A stretch of 64,000 nucleotides of DNA from positions 62,001 through 126,000 of the forward strand of contig JAVJSV010000012.1 in NCBI GenBank assembly GCA_040219235.1, read 5' to 3'. The notes beneath the pieces were generated by a model that was given only the letters and a program-made list of their open reading frames with translations, had not been told where the DNA came from and ran no database searches. A program made the translations under genes and the position numbers. The first letter of the stretch is position 1; the number at the start of each line of letters is the position of its first letter. This stretch comes from Rhodospirillaceae bacterium (GTDB lineage: Bacteria; Pseudomonadota; Alphaproteobacteria; Rhodospirillales; Rhodospirillaceae). This document shows positions 55,133 to 64,000 of the stretch, in pieces.

Positions 55133-57598
55133 TTACCTCTCGGCTGTTTCCGGCAGGAGCACTTCGCGCTTACCCACATGGTTGGGTTTACCAATCATGC
55201 CTTGGGCTTCCATATCTTCGATAATGCGGGCCGCCCGGTTGTAGCCAATTTGCAGATGCCGTTGAACGAAACTGGTTGAAGCTTTCTGTTCGCGCGCCAC
55301 CAAGGCCACCGCCTGATCAAACAAACTATCCCCAGAGTCTGTGTTGCCGCCCATGCCTCCACTGAAGCCCGGCACATCGGACAGATCAGATGCGTCTTCA
55401 TCGGTCACGGAGTCAAGGTATGAGGGCTGCCCTTGGTCTTTCAGATGCGTGACGATTTCTTCAACTTCTTCATCCGTTACAAAAGGACCATGCACACGGG
55501 TGACGCGTCCGCCGGCGGCCATGTAGAGCATGTCGCCCTGGCCAAGAAGTTGTTCAGCACCCTGCTCGCCCAAAATCGTGCGGCTATCGATTTTCGAGGT
55601 CACTTGGAACGAAATACGAGTTGGGAAGTTGGCCTTGATGGTGCCGGTAATCACATCGACTGAGGGGCGCTGTGTCGCCATGATCACATGAATCCCAGCG
55701 GCTCGCGCCATCTGCGCCAGGCGCTGCACGGCGGCTTCAACGTCTTTCCCGGCCACCAGCATCAGGTCGGCCATTTCATCTATAATCACCACAATGTAGG
55801 GCAGCGGCGTCAGATCTAGTTCTTGTTCCTCGTAAACCGGTTTACCGGTCTCCATGTCAAAACCGGTTTGCACGGTCTTGGTCAGAACTTTGCCCTTTTT
55901 TGAGGCTTCCTTCAGACGCTGATTATATCCAGCAATGTTACGCACACTCAGCTGGCTCATGGCACGGTAGCGATCTTCCATCTCACGCACCACCCACTTT
56001 AGGGCGGTGACCGCTTTGCTTGGTTCGGTTACCACCGGTGACAACAGATGCGGAATTCCGTCATAGACAGACAGCTCCAGCATCTTCGGATCGATCATCA
56101 GAATGCGCACGTCATCGGGTGTATGACGATACAACAGCGACATGATCATGGTGTTGATGGCGACTGATTTGCCGGAGCCGGTTGTTCCTGCAATCAACAG
56201 GTGAGGCATACGTGCAAGGTCGGCATAGACTGGGGCCCCGCCAATGTCTTTGCCCAAAGCCAACGTCAGCTTGCCATCAAACTTATCGCAGGCTTCAGAG
56301 GAGAGCATTTCACGGAAGTAAACGGTTTCGCGCCGTTCATTTGGCAGCTCAATGCCAATCACACTGCGTCCTGGTACCACAGCAATACGCACGGCAACTG
56401 CGCTCATAGACCGCGCAATATCGTCAGCGAGAGAGACAACGCGTGCGGTCTTTGTACCGGGAGCCGGTTCTAATTCATATAGGGTGACCACCGGACCAGG
56501 CCGGACTTTGACGATCTCGCCATTCACGCCAAAATCTTGCAGCACGCCTTCGAGCATCTTGGCATTGCTCTCTAGCGCTTGGGTGTCCAACTGCGCCGTT
56601 GTTTGAACGCGGGGCATGCTCAGAATGTCCAGCGGTGGAAGTTCAAATCCTTCCGGGGTTGCGGGTAATAATGATCCCTGCCGTGCGGCCAGTTCCTTTT
56701 TTGAGGGTTTGCTGGCTTGCTTACGCGCAACAACAATTTCTGCGTCTCTCGCCGATGCGGGCGTGGGTTGGGCAACATCTTCATCGTAGATGTCATCCTC
56801 GTCAAAGTCGTCATGTGTCAGTTTGGGCTCAATCCGTTCGCGTTTTTGCACCGCAGGTGGTTTGTCTGCTGTTGTCTTGCGGGCGGCGCGTCTTGCGGCC
56901 CGTTCCACCGCGCGTTTAGAGTGTTCGCTGCGCAGGTTACCAACCAAAGCCATCACCCAATTCATGGATCGTGATGCCTCACGCCGAACCCACTGGGCCG
57001 ATGTTTTATAAGCTGAAACAGGGATCGTCGTAATCCATTGCAACAACGCAAGTCCACCGGCGAGGCCAAGGAGCACCGCAAGCCACTTCAAGCTCTGAAC
57101 CGCCCCGATGCCGCTCAGCGACGTCGTGATCAGATCAAGCAAAATGTGTCCTGAAAAGCCACCAACGCCTGCGGGCAGCGCCCAGCTGCTTGGCTGCGAA
57201 AAGCCAGCGAAACCGATGGATAGCAACAGCGCCGCAGCAGGAATGGACACCAGGCGCAGCCACATCCACGACACGGTTTCTGCCCTCAGAACCCGTGTCC
57301 CCCAGGCTGTAACAACAATCACCGGAACCATCGCAGCCAAGCCAAGAGACTGCAAAATGGCATCAGCGAATACAGCGCCGGCATCGCCCAGCCAGTTCTG
57401 AACCTCGGCATTGGTCGCCGCATTCAAGGAGGGATCCATGGAACTGTAGGTCAGCAACGAAACCAGGGCCCCGAGCGCGACGGACAAGATGCCTAACCCG
57501 GCGACGGCCCATAGGGCACGCCGAATGGCAGCCACCATGGAGGGCGGCAGAAAGGGTCCGGTCTCTATCTGCGTTGCTGACGTGGCCATAGCGCTCAA
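55133..57598 (-). CDS. ftsK: DNA translocase FtsK
   Basis: 821 aa divisome motor that pumps DNA at cell division. About four N-terminal membrane segments (25-200) are followed by a charged linker (about 230-330). The motor domain has [15 protein letters not shown] (Walker A) and [11 protein letters not shown] (Walker B). The C-terminal gamma winged helix ([38 protein letters not shown]) reads KOPS-like sites. The ATG overlaps the aminotransferase stop by 4 bp. Confidence 0.97.
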   Translation of the reverse strand: MSAMATSATQIETGPFLPPSMVAAIRRALWAVAGLGILSVALGALVSLLTYSSMDPSLNAATNAEVQNWLGDAGAVFADAILQSLGLAAMVPVIVVTAWGTRVLRAETVSWMWLRLVSIPAAALLLSIGFAGFSQPSSWALPAGVGGFSGHILLDLITTSLSGIGAVQSLKWLAVLLGLAGGLALLQWITTIPVSAYKTSAQWVRREASRSMNWVMALVGNLRSEHSKRAVERAARRAARKTTADKPPAVQKRERIEPKLTHDDFDEDDIYDEDVAQPTPASARDAEIVVARKQASKPSKKELAARQGSLLPATPEGFELPPLDILSMPRVQTTAQLDTQALESNAKMLEGVLQDFGVNGEIVKVRPGPVVTLYELEPAPGTKTARVVSLADDIARSMSAVAVRIAVVPGRSVIGIELPNERRETVYFREMLSSEACDKFDGKLTLALGKDIGGAPVYADLARMPHLLIAGTTGSGKSVAINTMIMSLLYRHTPDDVRILMIDPKMLELSVYDGIPHLLSPVVTEPSKAVTALKWVVREMEDRYRAMSQLSVRNIAGYNQRLKEASKKGKVLTKTVQTGFDMETGKPVYEEQELDLTPLPYIVVIIDEMADLMLVAGKDVEAAVQRLAQMARAAGIHVIMATQRPSVDVITGTIKANFPTRISFQVTSKIDSRTILGEQGAEQLLGQGDMLYMAAGGRVTRVHGPFVTDEEVEEIVTHLKDQGQPSYLDSVTDEDASDLSDVPGFSGGMGGNTDSGDSLFDQAVALVAREQKASTSFVQRHLQIGYNRAARIIEDMEAQGMIGKPNHVGKREVLLPETAER

Positions 57599-58797
57599 AC
57601 CTCTTTGGACAGAATATGAAATAGGGTCGATAAAGCTGTTTCGTTTTTATCCCGGTCATGAACCAAGGCGACACGGATGTACCGATCCCCGGGGCTCACG
57701 CCATCGGGGCCTGGACGGCTGAGATACGCACCGGGCAAAACCTTAATCCCACCGTCTTGCCAAAGTCGGCGTGTCGCAGTCTCGCTGTCGCCGACATCAA
57801 GCCATTGGAAGAACCCGCCCGCAGGTTTTTTGAAACCGAAATGGGTTCCAAAAATACGCGCGGCGTCATTGAACTTTTGTTGGTACTTTTGGCGATTTTC
57901 AATCACGTGCATTTCGTCTCGCCACAGCTCTGCCGCCGCCGCCATCACTGGCAGTGGTTGCACCGCACCAGAATGCGACCGCAGTTGACTGAACTTCTTA
58001 ATCAGGTCTGGATCTCCGGCGATAAACCCGGCACGTAAGCCCGGTGCGCTGGAGCGTTTCGACAACGAGTTGAATACTAAAACATTGCTCAAGCCGTTGC
58101 CGAGACTGGCGCAGGCTTGCAGCAATCCCGGCGGTGGGGTGTCGCCGTAAATTTCCGAATAGCATTCGTCGCCGACCAAAACAAAATCGTGTTTGCGTGC
58201 CAGTTCAATGGCGCTTTTCAGTTGTTCTAAAGATGCGACAGAACCTTGCGGGTTGGCCGGACTACACAGATAGGCCAACGCGGTACGCTTTAACACGGCC
58301 TCATCAACGGCGCCAAAATCAGGCAGAAAATCTGTGTCTATTGTGGCCGGCACGAAAATTGGGTTCGCGCCGCACATAACAGTCGCGCCCAGGTATACTT
58401 GGTAAAAGGGGTTGGGCATCAACACAGTCGGCTGCTGCCCGGCCTTTTGGCGCGGCACGGCAAGTTGAGCTGCCATAAACAACCCTTCGCGTGTACCTGC
58501 TACGGGCAAGACATGTTCATCGGGCGTGACGAAACCGTCTGGCAAGCCGTAACGTTTGGTCAGCCAATCGGTAACGGCGGTCCTGTAGCTCTCAGTCCCG
58601 GCGGTGGGGGGGTATTTGTTCCAGTCCTTGGCGTGTTTTTCCAACGCACTAAAAATCAGGTCTGGGGCCGCATGTTGGGGTTCGCCAATGGACATGGCGA
58701 TCGGCGTGACACCATCGGGCGGTGACACGTCCGCCAGCAGCGCGGCAAGGCGCTGAAACGGATAATCTGTCAGCCCATCCAGTTGGCTGTTGTACAT
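57595..58797 (-). CDS. PLP-dependent aminotransferase (DapC-like)
   Basis: About 400 aa class I/II aminotransferase. The PLP lysine is in [16 protein letters not shown]. The substrate/PLP features [13 protein letters not shown] and [10 protein letters not shown] match the succinyldiaminopimelate aminotransferase type found next to ftsK. The start is set at the ATG 58797 ([20 protein letters not shown]); the frame stays open to 58908 through repeat DNA encoding TGVFQAGS twice, which is unlikely to be translated. It overlaps ftsK by 4 bp. Confidence 0.88.
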   Translation of the reverse strand: MYNSQLDGLTDYPFQRLAALLADVSPPDGVTPIAMSIGEPQHAAPDLIFSALEKHAKDWNKYPPTAGTESYRTAVTDWLTKRYGLPDGFVTPDEHVLPVAGTREGLFMAAQLAVPRQKAGQQPTVLMPNPFYQVYLGATVMCGANPIFVPATIDTDFLPDFGAVDEAVLKRTALAYLCSPANPQGSVASLEQLKSAIELARKHDFVLVGDECYSEIYGDTPPPGLLQACASLGNGLSNVLVFNSLSKRSSAPGLRAGFIAGDPDLIKKFSQLRSHSGAVQPLPVMAAAAELWRDEMHVIENRQKYQQKFNDAARIFGTHFGFKKPAGGFFQWLDVGDSETATRRLWQDGGIKVLPGAYLSRPGPDGVSPGDRYIRVALVHDRDKNETALSTLFHILSKEV

Positions 58798-58858
58798 CCT
58801 GTCACTCGTCCCAAAGTGCCTTGGCCCTGCTGTATACAGGCCGCGGCGTCCCAATATT

Positions 58859-58928
58859 GAACCGGCCTGAAAAACGCCGGTCGAACCGGCCTGAAAAACG
58901 CCGGTCAAGCCGGCCTAAAAACAGGCTT
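58859..58928. repeat. Tandem hairpin-forming 24-bp repeats
   Basis: GAACCGGCCTGAAAAACGCCGGTC occurs perfectly twice (58859-58882, 58883-58906). Each unit can fold as ACCGGC/GCCGGT. A diverged third unit (58907-58928) folds as AAGCC/GGCTT. They lie before the aminotransferase start. The remaining 58929-59173 gap has no gene I can support. Confidence 0.9.
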
Positions 58929-59173
58929 GGTGTCCCTCACCTGTGCAGAGTCACCTGCAAAGGTAAACGTGAGGTTAACGAATTCGATTTTTACCTTAAG
59001 AGTCAGGGGGTTGGAAGATGATTCTCAACGGCTCTCTTAATTATTTAATGGCCAAAAGGTCCGGTTTTGGAAGACTCACATATCGGCTGTCGCTTGAGGC
59101 CACTTGCGTCGATAGTTTAAGCACCACATCTCAGTCTAATATAGCGCGCTCAACACTTTAAGGTCGCACACCT

Positions 59174-59821
59174 ATGACCCAACCTCCCCCACAGCATATT
59201 CTTGTTTTTGGCGCGACTGGCGGCACCGGCAAAGCCTTTGTTGAACAAGCCTTAGCGCACGGCCATCGCATCACGGCTTTTCTGCGCGACCCCTCTAAAT
59301 TGACCCCACACGACAACCTGACCACCGTTCAGGGGGATTTATTTGATGCCGAGGCCGTTAAAGCGGCAGTTTCTGGCGACCACCAGGCTGTCTTCACGGC
59401 GTACGGGTTTTCCAATAAAGAGCCAGATACCAAGCATCAACGCGTTACCCAGGCTGTGGTGGATGGCATGAAAAAGGCCGGGGTTGCCCGTCTCGTCGCG
59501 GTCAGTTCCATGGGGGCGGGCGAGTCCGCGGGCATTGGCCCCTTTTGGGTCAGATTTGTCGCCAAGGTTATTCTCAAACATATCATTCCCGATAAAACCC
59601 TGCAGGAGAACGTGATCAAGAACGCGGGCCTCGACTGGACCCTCCTGCGTCCGCCCATGTTGGTCAGCAAATCCGCCACCGGGCACTACACCGTGTGGGA
59701 GGGTCAAAAGCCACCAAGTAAAGTGGCCTGGAAAATTGCCCGGGCCGATGTCGCTGCTGAGGCCCTCCGTTGTATCGAGACAGGGGATCACGGCCATAAA
59801 GCCCTGCAAATTTCATGGTAG
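59174..59821 (+). CDS. NAD(P)-binding NmrA/SDR-like protein
   Basis: 215 aa. The Rossmann motif is ILVFGATGGTGKAFVEQALAHGHRITAFLRDPSKL, followed by VQGDLFDAEAVKAAVSGDHQAVFTAYGF and LVAVSSMGAG. It lacks a clear YxxxK catalytic pair, so it belongs to the atypical NmrA/flavin reductase-like (BLVRB-type) SDR group. It may sense or use NADPH. Substrate unknown. Confidence 0.85.
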   Translation: MTQPPPQHILVFGATGGTGKAFVEQALAHGHRITAFLRDPSKLTPHDNLTTVQGDLFDAEAVKAAVSGDHQAVFTAYGFSNKEPDTKHQRVTQAVVDGMKKAGVARLVAVSSMGAGESAGIGPFWVRFVAKVILKHIIPDKTLQENVIKNAGLDWTLLRPPMLVSKSATGHYTVWEGQKPPSKVAWKIARADVAAEALRCIETGDHGHKALQISW

Positions 59822-59944
59822 ATTAGGGTTTTAAAGGAGTTACGGGGTGAACGGTTTTGATTCATATCATCCCAAACAACGCGCGAAACGCGTAGTCTGA
59901 CTTCAAATTCGTAACGTAAGAATAAGAAAGTACAGGAGACGCTC

Positions 59945-60313
59945 ATGACCGCTGTTCCCGATCTAACAGCTAAAAAAGATAAAGTCTGGATTCCCAAGGG
60001 ACGCCCCTCGCCATTTCATGATGGCCCCGCCAATGATCAGCTTCTGTCTATGGTTATGGCGCTGACTGTTGAAGTGTCTATTTTGCGCGAACGCCTCGAC
60101 ACTCACGAACGCGTCTCTGAAGACAAAGGGGGGTTTGGCACCGCCGACGTGGAAGCTTACAACGCAGACCAAACCGCCAATGGCGAACGGTCGGTGTTGC
60201 GCAACCGCATCATGCACAAAGTGTTCCGTGTGTTGCGCGAAGAAGCCGCCCGGCTTGAAGCCGGCAGCGAAGAAGATTACGACGAGATTATGAAAGAGTT
60301 CGACGCCGCTTAA
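59945..60313 (+). CDS. Conserved protein of unknown function next to a methyltransferase
   Basis: 122 aa, not recognised. It has a helical middle (DQLLSMVMALTVEVSILRERLDTHERV) and an acidic, charged C-terminus (LREEAARLEAGSEEDYDEIMKEF); a coiled coil is likely. There is no signal peptide. ACAGGAGAC gives a good ribosome site. It is 42 bp upstream of a methyltransferase in the same direction, so it may be its partner. Confidence 0.72.
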   Translation: MTAVPDLTAKKDKVWIPKGRPSPFHDGPANDQLLSMVMALTVEVSILRERLDTHERVSEDKGGFGTADVEAYNADQTANGERSVLRNRIMHKVFRVLREEAARLEAGSEEDYDEIMKEFDAA

Positions 60314-60355
60314 AGCCCTAAGCGCCGCGCTGAATCTTAACAGAAGGAAAACACT

Positions 60356-61504
60356 ATGGACGCTCACCGCCCCCACCCGATGATGCCGGTCTCAAACCAC
60401 GACGAGATCGCCGAGCAGCTGGCCATCGTAGATATGAAAATGTTTCTCGCCACCAAGCTGGATTCAGGCCAGCGGACTCTGCTGGAGAAAAAAGTCCTGC
60501 CTGAATTTAAGGCAAAGCATGGCCGCGAGCCGCGCAACCATCAGGAACTGCGCAAAGAGATGGAGCCGGAAACCGCCTATCAGGCCTTTATCACCATGGT
60601 CTCCACCGCCCAGGATATGATGTGGGATGCGGTTGGCACCTGTGTCGACCGTCAGCTTGATGATCTGATGGACCTGGCGGAAATTGAAAACCCCAAGGGC
60701 TCCGTGCGCATCAACCCGGATTTGGAAGTGCCGCGTTATATTTCGGCGCAGGATATTCACCGTATGCCGGGCAACTATCATGGCACCTATGGCGAGCGTG
60801 ATGTGCGTCAGGGTGCGGTGTTTGACCGCGGCGCGGTGGTCTATCAAATGGGCCGCAACGGCGGTTACATGAACGACATCCGCGGCCACACCATCGTGTC
60901 GCACTACTTCTCACGCTGGCCCGACGCCAAGCCGCTGCGCATTCTTGATATGGGCTGCACCGTTGGCCACTCCACCCTGGCCATTGCTAGCTACTTCCCA
61001 GAGGCGGAAACCCACGCCATCGATGTCGGCGCTGGCATGATGCGCTATGCCCATGCCCGGGCCGAACGTCTCAACATCCCTGTGCACTTCTCACAACAGA
61101 ATGCGGAATGCACAGATTTTGAAGATGAGAGTTTCGATCTCATCACTTCAAGCGCGATGCTGCATGAAACTTCGGGCAAGGCGATGCCGAACATTTTCAA
61201 GGAATGTCATCGCCTGTTGAAACCCGGTGGTGCCATGGTCCATCTGGAAGTGCCTGGTCGCCTGGAAGAAATGGACACCTGGAGCCGCATTCGCGGTGAC
61301 TACGAAATCCAGTACAATTACGAGCCCTTCTGGAAAGGCGCACTAACCGCAGATTTTGAAAAGCTGTGTAAAGACACCGGCTTTAAAGATGTGGCTATTG
61401 GCTATCAGGATGCAGCGTTTAAAGCTGAACGTGGCAACACCCAGTTCGGTGGTCCGTCAAAAGGCGTTCACCGGTCTTGGCTGATGATCTCAGGTGTGAA
61501 GTAA
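60356..61504 (+). CDS. Class I SAM-dependent methyltransferase
   Basis: 382 aa. An N-terminal helical part (1-150) of unknown role precedes the methyltransferase domain (about 190-320). The SAM motif is RILDMGCTVGHSTLAIASYFPEAETHAIDVGAGMM, followed by FDLITSSAMLHETSGKAMPNIFKECHRLLKPGGAMVHLEV. The first glycine-rich loop reads MGCTVGHS rather than the usual GCGTG. The acceptor is unknown. AGAAGGA precedes the ATG. It forms an operon with the 122-aa gene and ends before a terminator. Confidence 0.87.
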   Translation: MDAHRPHPMMPVSNHDEIAEQLAIVDMKMFLATKLDSGQRTLLEKKVLPEFKAKHGREPRNHQELRKEMEPETAYQAFITMVSTAQDMMWDAVGTCVDRQLDDLMDLAEIENPKGSVRINPDLEVPRYISAQDIHRMPGNYHGTYGERDVRQGAVFDRGAVVYQMGRNGGYMNDIRGHTIVSHYFSRWPDAKPLRILDMGCTVGHSTLAIASYFPEAETHAIDVGAGMMRYAHARAERLNIPVHFSQQNAECTDFEDESFDLITSSAMLHETSGKAMPNIFKECHRLLKPGGAMVHLEVPGRLEEMDTWSRIRGDYEIQYNYEPFWKGALTADFEKLCKDTGFKDVAIGYQDAAFKAERGNTQFGGPSKGVHRSWLMISGVK

Positions 61505-61537
61505 ACACCACACTCTGATCGAAATTTTATAATTATA

Positions 61538-61573
61538 AAATGCCGTAGGTGGTCGTAGTCATCTGCGGCATTT
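61538..61573 (+). terminator. Terminator after the methyltransferase gene
   Basis: AAATGCCG (61538-61545) pairs with CGGCATTT (61566-61573), followed by TTATATTT. It lies between convergent genes and could also serve the leftward MFS gene, which ends at 61580, through the AAAATT run on the other side. Confidence 0.75.
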
Positions 61574-61579
61574 TTATAT

Positions 61580-63007
61580 TTACCGCGATTTTGGGACTGC
61601 TCTCAGATCCAACCGGCGCCGGATCGCGTCATGGACTTTGGGCGTCAGGCGGAAATTCCACATGATCAAAACACCGATGAGAGAAAAGACCATGGGCACC
61701 AGGGTCGAAATGTATTTCACGGCGGTCATGGCGGTTTCGGAATTGTCCTGTGCTCCCGGCTGAAAGCCGAAGAAGCCGAACGCAACCAGCGTTAGCCCGC
61801 CCATGGCGATCCCAATTTTGTTGGTCAGAAACAGCACCGATAAATGCAGCCCGGCTTCTTCAGACCCGTTTTTCCAATGATCATAATCCGCGGCGTCGGC
61901 GGCCAGCCCAATCGGCATCATCCATTTCCCATCGGCGGCGGCCCCCAACAGCAAGTAAGGAAAAATCACCGCGAACAACGAGCCAGATGGAATCACGCTC
62001 AACAGCAAAAACCCGAGCACCATACAGATCCCGGCAAAGGCCAAGCCGCGCCCGCGTCCCACCCAGCGCGCGATGTAGCCCCAGGCCGGAACGGTGATCA
62101 GCGCAAACCCCTGCATGATCACAATCAGCAGTAAAAAGTTCTGCGGCATTTTTAAAATGTAGGCCAAGTAAAAGGGTTGCGCCGCGGCCCACAACTGCAC
62201 ACTGATTTGCAGAAAGAAATTCCCCATCACCATACGAGCAAAGGGCTTGTTGCGTTGAAACAGGCGCAGAGTCTTTGCCCAGTTGATTGGCGCTGGTGGT
62301 TTTATCCCTTCCTTCACCGAGAACAGACAGGCGGCTACGGTCACCGGCAACAACACCAGCACCACGATCGCAATCAAAAACATAATCTCTTGATAGGGCA
62401 CATTGCCTTGGCCGTTGAAGGCCAAGATGCGGTCGAGCCGGTCTGGCACATCGACGCTGCCATCCATCGCCCAGCCGAAAACGCTTTGTTTAAGCGTTGC
62501 GCTTTGTGGGCTGAGAAAAAAGAACGGAATTAAAAGGCACAGAAAAACGCCAAAGGTGTTGAACAGCCCGAGGAAGACATTAATGCGCGTGCGTTGCTTG
62601 TAGTCATTGTTCAGTTCTGCTCCCCAGGCCTGATGGGGAATAAACACCATGGTCCAAGATACATAAACAAACACCACAGCCACTTGCAGACCCAGCGTCG
62701 TCATGTCGTCTGACGGGACAAACAGATTCCATACCGCCAGCATCAGCAGTGGTGCGCCTGCCAAAATCCACGGCCGCCGTCGCCCTAACCGCGACGTGGT
62801 GCGGTCCGAGAGAAACCCGATCAATGGGTCAGATACCGCATCCACCAAGCGCGCAAAAATCAGGGCCGCTCCAACCGCGGCCACATCAAACCCCAAGTCT
62901 TGCGCATAGAAGCTGGGCAGAAACAGAACCAAGGGGACGAACGCCACCGTCACCGGGGTCAGGGGCGAGGCAAACGCGGCCAGCCGCCACATATTTTGTT
63001 TTTCCAT
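61580..63007 (-). CDS. MelB-type glycoside/pentoside/hexuronide:cation symporter (MFS)
   Basis: 475 aa, twelve hydrophobic segments. DAVSDPLIGFLSDRTTSRLGRRRPWILAGAPLLM is the signature of the GPH cation symporter group (MelB-like). WGAELNNDYKQRTRINVFLGLFNTFGV follows. It probably imports a sugar derivative or another small molecule with a cation. It is 47 bp after the P450 stop, so they may be cotranscribed. Confidence 0.88.
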   Translation of the reverse strand: MEKQNMWRLAAFASPLTPVTVAFVPLVLFLPSFYAQDLGFDVAAVGAALIFARLVDAVSDPLIGFLSDRTTSRLGRRRPWILAGAPLLMLAVWNLFVPSDDMTTLGLQVAVVFVYVSWTMVFIPHQAWGAELNNDYKQRTRINVFLGLFNTFGVFLCLLIPFFFLSPQSATLKQSVFGWAMDGSVDVPDRLDRILAFNGQGNVPYQEIMFLIAIVVLVLLPVTVAACLFSVKEGIKPPAPINWAKTLRLFQRNKPFARMVMGNFFLQISVQLWAAAQPFYLAYILKMPQNFLLLIVIMQGFALITVPAWGYIARWVGRGRGLAFAGICMVLGFLLLSVIPSGSLFAVIFPYLLLGAAADGKWMMPIGLAADAADYDHWKNGSEEAGLHLSVLFLTNKIGIAMGGLTLVAFGFFGFQPGAQDNSETAMTAVKYISTLVPMVFSLIGVLIMWNFRLTPKVHDAIRRRLDLRAVPKSR

Positions 63008-63054
63008 TCTGCCGTCCCCATAAGTTCTGTGATCAGCGCATAGCTGTGAAACGT

Positions 63055-64000
63055 TCAGCCTATTGCGTCAAACGTGATGTGCATACTCGTCAGGCCGCGC
63101 AGAATAAAACTCGGCGCGTGTTCTGGGGCAGAATGGTTGGGGTCCAAAGCGATGTTATCCAGGCGTGTTAACAGGGCCGTGATGGCAATCTCCAATTCCT
63201 TGCGCGCCAACATCTGTCCGATGCAGCGGTGAATGCCATGACTAAAGGCTAAATGCCTGTTCGCGTTTTTACGGGTCACATCCAGTTTTGCGGCCGCTGC
63301 AAATTTCTTGTCGTCTCGATTGGCTGCGCCGTAGGCCACATAGATCTTTGCGCCTTTGGGAATGTTGTATTCACCTAACACCGTGTCCTGTGTCGCCGTT
63401 CTAAACAGACCCTGAACCGGGCTTTCCAGCCGTAAGGACTCTTCGACGAAATTGGGGACCAAAGATAAATCATCGCGCAACATTTGCTGTTGGTCCGGAT
63501 GTTCAATCAAAAGCAACATCGACTTGGCCAAGTGATTACGTGTGGTTTCGTTGCCAGCCACCAACAGCTGCTGAATGATGGCCAGCAGTTCTTCCGTGCT
63601 GAGGGAGCTGCCATCGTCATGTGTCGCGGCGACCAGCTCTGATAAAATGTCCGTTGCGGGGGTCTGCTTTTTCTCGGCGATGCGCTCCACAAAGTAATGT
63701 TGGTACTCAATAATCAGTCGGGTGCATTCCAGCTTGCGCTCGGGGCTCAGCATGATCCCCAAGGTTTCAATAATCGCATCCGTCCAGATTTTAAACTTAT
63801 CCAAATCAGACTGCGGCGCGCCCAGCTGATCCGCAATCACACCCAGCGGCAACGGCACCGCGAACGCTGTAAAAAAGTCGCAGCGACCCTGATTGATAAA
63901 ACCATCAATCAGCTGTTGGGTGTGATGGGTCAGGTAGTCTTCCATGCGTCGCACAATCGGGCCGGTGAAAGTCCGGTCCACCAGCTTGCGATAAAACGTG
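63055..64000 (-). CDS. Cytochrome P450, N-terminal part cut by the window edge
   Basis: The frame stays open to base 64000, so only the last about 315 residues are seen (a full P450 is about 400). The I-helix oxygen-activation motif is VAGNETTRN, the ExxR is EESLRLE, and the heme-binding motif FSHGIHRCIGQM carries the proximal cysteine. A heme monooxygenase acting on a hydrophobic compound is expected; the substrate is unknown. No ferredoxin gene is visible. It is followed by a MelB-like transporter. Confidence 0.94.
   Translation of the reverse strand, partial: TFYRKLVDRTFTGPIVRRMEDYLTHHTQQLIDGFINQGRCDFFTAFAVPLPLGVIADQLGAPQSDLDKFKIWTDAIIETLGIMLSPERKLECTRLIIEYQHYFVERIAEKKQTPATDILSELVAATHDDGSSLSTEELLAIIQQLLVAGNETTRNHLAKSMLLLIEHPDQQQMLRDDLSLVPNFVEESLRLESPVQGLFRTATQDTVLGEYNIPKGAKIYVAYGAANRDDKKFAAAAKLDVTRKNANRHLAFSHGIHRCIGQMLARKELEIAITALLTRLDNIALDPNHSAPEHAPSFILRGLTSMHITFDAIG

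Noticed and set aside
58798-58908. 37-residue N-terminal extension of the aminotransferase
   Set aside because: It is encoded by the tandem hairpin repeats and adjacent spacer; homologues start near MYNSQLDGL.
58859-58928. Possible CRISPR array
   Set aside because: The units are directly adjacent with no spacers and only two are perfect; no cas genes are nearby.

Overview
The window is chromosomal DNA of a free-living alphaproteobacterium. Its core is the gene set that surrounds the replication origin in this class. Leftward run rho, mnmE, mnmG, rsmG, parA and parB; rightward run ppsR, maf, aroE, coaE and dnaQ, followed by secB. The organism has an outer membrane (LptE, LolA, TonB receptor, two porins) and a copper efflux ATPase, and it appears to break down aromatic or plant-derived compounds (tannase-like esterase, Rieske oxygenase, acyl-CoA ligase, P450). 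I cannot name the genus. I recognise no tRNA, rRNA, CRISPR array, integrase or transposase.

Layout. 1-4.8 kb: a leftward cluster of a tannase-like esterase, a small VOC protein and a rimB-rimK-M14 trio that probably adds and removes C-terminal glutamates on a ribosomal protein. 4.9-13 kb: a Rieske oxygenase, then holA, lptE, leuS and a DUF3576-like lipoprotein; two unrelated genes sit between lptE and leuS. 13-18.9 kb: an OprO/P-type porin behind a likely Pho box, a second porin, and a ligase/nitronate monooxygenase/thioesterase operon. 18.9-25.7 kb: copA-copZ behind a CueR-type promoter, a two-gene cassette with an ADP-ribosyltransferase-like protein, a decayed phosphatase copy, a TonB receptor and an intact phosphatase. 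25.8-39.5 kb: parB-parA-rsmG with three perfect parS sites, mnmG, mnmE and rho, interleaved with transporters and housekeeping genes. 39.47-40.07 kb: an AT-rich, gene-free stretch with DnaA-box-like sites where gene direction flips, which is the probable oriC. 40-51 kb: the rightward replichore (ppsR to dnaQ, Tim44-like, MltA, Smr, XRE, feoAB). 51-58.8 kb: hslVU, xthA, a probable small RNA, lolA, ftsK and an aminotransferase, leftward. 58.8-64 kb: repeats, a reductase-like protein, an unknown/methyltransferase pair, a sugar-type MFS carrier and a P450 cut by the window edge.

The least explained pieces are the 21.4-22.3 kb cassette (small basic protein plus PARP-like protein, tightly coupled, with direct repeats around its promoter), the three-hairpin RNA near 54.1-54.2 kb, the structured fxsA/tim44 intergenic region, and a scatter of 12-24 bp tandem duplications, several inside genes. 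All motif and family calls were made by reading the sequence; no database search was run.
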